A DNA stretch of 64,000 bases from Cristatella mucedo. Taxonomy: Eukaryota > Bryozoa > Phylactolaemata > Cristatellidae. Both the position numbers and the translations under genes were made by a program. Under the pieces are notes generated by a model that saw only the letters and a program-made list of their open reading frames with translations, did not search any database and was not told the DNA's origin. Location: positions 2,898,001 through 2,962,000 of the forward strand of contig WPIO01000029.1 of assembly GCA_009760855.2 (NCBI GenBank), given 5' to 3'. This document shows, piece after piece, positions 62,690 through 64,000 of this stretch (the stretch's first letter is position 1; each line of letters starts with the position of its first letter).

Positions 62690-63720
62690 GGGCTGTGAAT
62701 ACTTATTCACAGCCCACAAACCAAAACGTATGTTTTTGGTGTGCATGCGGCTAATGTGCACTTGGCCCCTCCACTGGCTTTATGACCTCCCTTATCCAGG
62801 CTAAGAAACCACAAGCTACTGCTAAGTCTCATCTGCTTTAGCATTCACACAGACAGAGTTTTATTGAAAAGGTGAGCAGACAAAGTGCAGACTAACTCAG
62901 CATAGACTGGTCGCCTGTCAATGCCGTCCTATTGATGTTCTAGCAGGTTCCCATCCGGCCACCGGCTTGGCCATTGCATCAGCACCAGATCAGATTTAAA
63001 AAATAGTTACTGACTGACTTGGCAGTGTGCTTTGGGCAAACAGAGTGCTTTCGCATTGAAATCCAACTTCCTTAACCACCTGAAGGAACTCGTGGTGGTC
63101 GATAATACTTTCATGTGAAGCATAGCGCCAACATCTTTCGCAGGAAAAGCAGCCCAAAAACTATCAAGTTCCTGCCAAATTTTGCTGTAGGTTGAGGGCA
63201 GTCATGCCGGCATGCCTCATCTTTTGTACGACTAGCCCTTCTGCATCGCCCTCCGTCTATCAAATATCGCCAATTTGCTTTCGTCTATCCATAAAAAGTC
63301 ATTATAGTCCAGCCTTCGGTCCAGTGGGCATGATCCTGAAGCCTAGGTGGTCTGCTTTATGAACGCTGGTGAACAAAAGCAAAACACGTTCCACAGTACA
63401 CCGAAAGATGCCACACGTAGCGAGCCACTAACTGATCGTCTCTTTCTTAATATTGATCTCTGTAGCATACTTGCATGACCGTGCAAGGCATCCAAGTTTT
63501 TCGCTTCTATTCTGCCGTGCAATGATCTTGATGAGCACGACACGCCTAGCCACAGCCTTTCACAGCAGTCAGATCGAGCTGCTCAGGTCATCAATGTAGT
63601 CCCACTATATTTGCTAATATTACGGCAAACGGTGAATCCACTAATACCAAGCCTTCGTTTAATCTCACGATTGTTGTGACCTCGTTGACGCAGCAATTTC
63701 AGTTTTCAACTGAACATGGT
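62690..63720 (-). pseudogene. decayed Tc1-like transposon
   Basis: On minus: an N-terminal HTH relic near 63,600-63,690 (RQRGHNNREIKRRLGISG), a GCFSC block with HESIIDHHEFLQVV near 63,075-63,160 (compare Tc1 VWGCMS), and 3' end sequence at 62,690-62,960. The 3' end matches the arms of the 36.7-37.7-kb foldback element. There are many stops and frameshifts. Confidence 0.7.
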
Positions 63721-63744
63721 GGCTGCAGAGTCTTGTGATCGACA

Positions 63745-64000
63745 TTTAGCAAACAATCCTTGCAGTATGGCCACCACTGCCGTGGTTGTACATTTTTTAG
63801 GGTAATACAAGAGTTTTCTATGATGCCAGGAAAACTAAAGTTATGCAAATTATGGAAAATATTTACTGAAAGCCCAAAACAGATACATATGCTGTTAGCC
63901 TGTATACGTTTGGTGTTACGGCACGGCGTCCAACCACAATTGTTTACACTGAGTTTTACTGAGGTCAGTTGGTGCTGTAGGCTGAACATCCTATCTCAGC
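63745..64000 (-). mobile_element. Tc1-like 3' end, cut by window edge
   Basis: CAATCCTTGCAGTATGGCC, GTTTTCTATGATGCCAGG and GAGTTTTACTGAGGTCAG match the left arm of the foldback element in order. The element runs off the window. Confidence 0.75.

Overview
This is a stretch of animal (metazoan) nuclear DNA. It is almost certainly from an invertebrate, but I cannot name the species. Two long genes with many GT-AG introns encode conserved metazoan proteins. The rest is packed with tRNA-derived SINEs, CR1/L2-type LINEs, Tc1/mariner remnants and microsatellites. Nothing looks bacterial: there are no operons, ribosome-binding sites or CRISPR arrays.

Left part (1-14,700). Repeats include a 344-bp module duplicated at 158 and 11,032, a ~940-bp C-rich 13-bp minisatellite and a 143-bp SINE-derived hairpin. 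Two GC-rich plus-strand gene bodies follow. One is the C-terminal part of an apparent RETREG/FAM134-family ER-phagy receptor (4,733-5,562). The other is a single-exon ERMARD (DUF4209) homologue (8,493-10,562). Decayed minus-strand LINE pieces and a weak DEG/ENaC-like reading frame (14,250-14,594) fill the gap to the next gene.

Centre (14,797-48,468, minus). This is a complete INTS3 gene (Integrator subunit 3 / SOSS-A). I rebuilt it as 29 exons encoding 1,065 residues, with every splice phase consistent. Its introns hold SINEs, LINE fragments, a dead mariner and a ~960-bp foldback Tc1-like element.

Right part (48,816-64,000, plus). This is a complete cytosolic asparaginyl-tRNA synthetase gene (NARS1) of 12 exons and 559 codons. 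Its start codon lies 347 bp from the INTS3 start, head to head, so the two housekeeping genes probably share a bidirectional promoter containing a perfect CRE palindrome. Intron 8 carries a 5'-truncated LINE whose reverse-transcriptase frame is still open. Beyond NARS1 lie more SINE, LINE and Tc1 sequence.

The annotated genes are conserved housekeeping or membrane-biology genes rather than a pathway. The unusual features are three GC-AG introns, long inverted repeats inside transcribed introns, a SINE and a LINE sharing the same 3' stem-loop, an intronless ERMARD beside intron-rich neighbours, and the duplicated module with a conserved short reading frame. Gene calls rest on my recall of family sequences, not on a database search.
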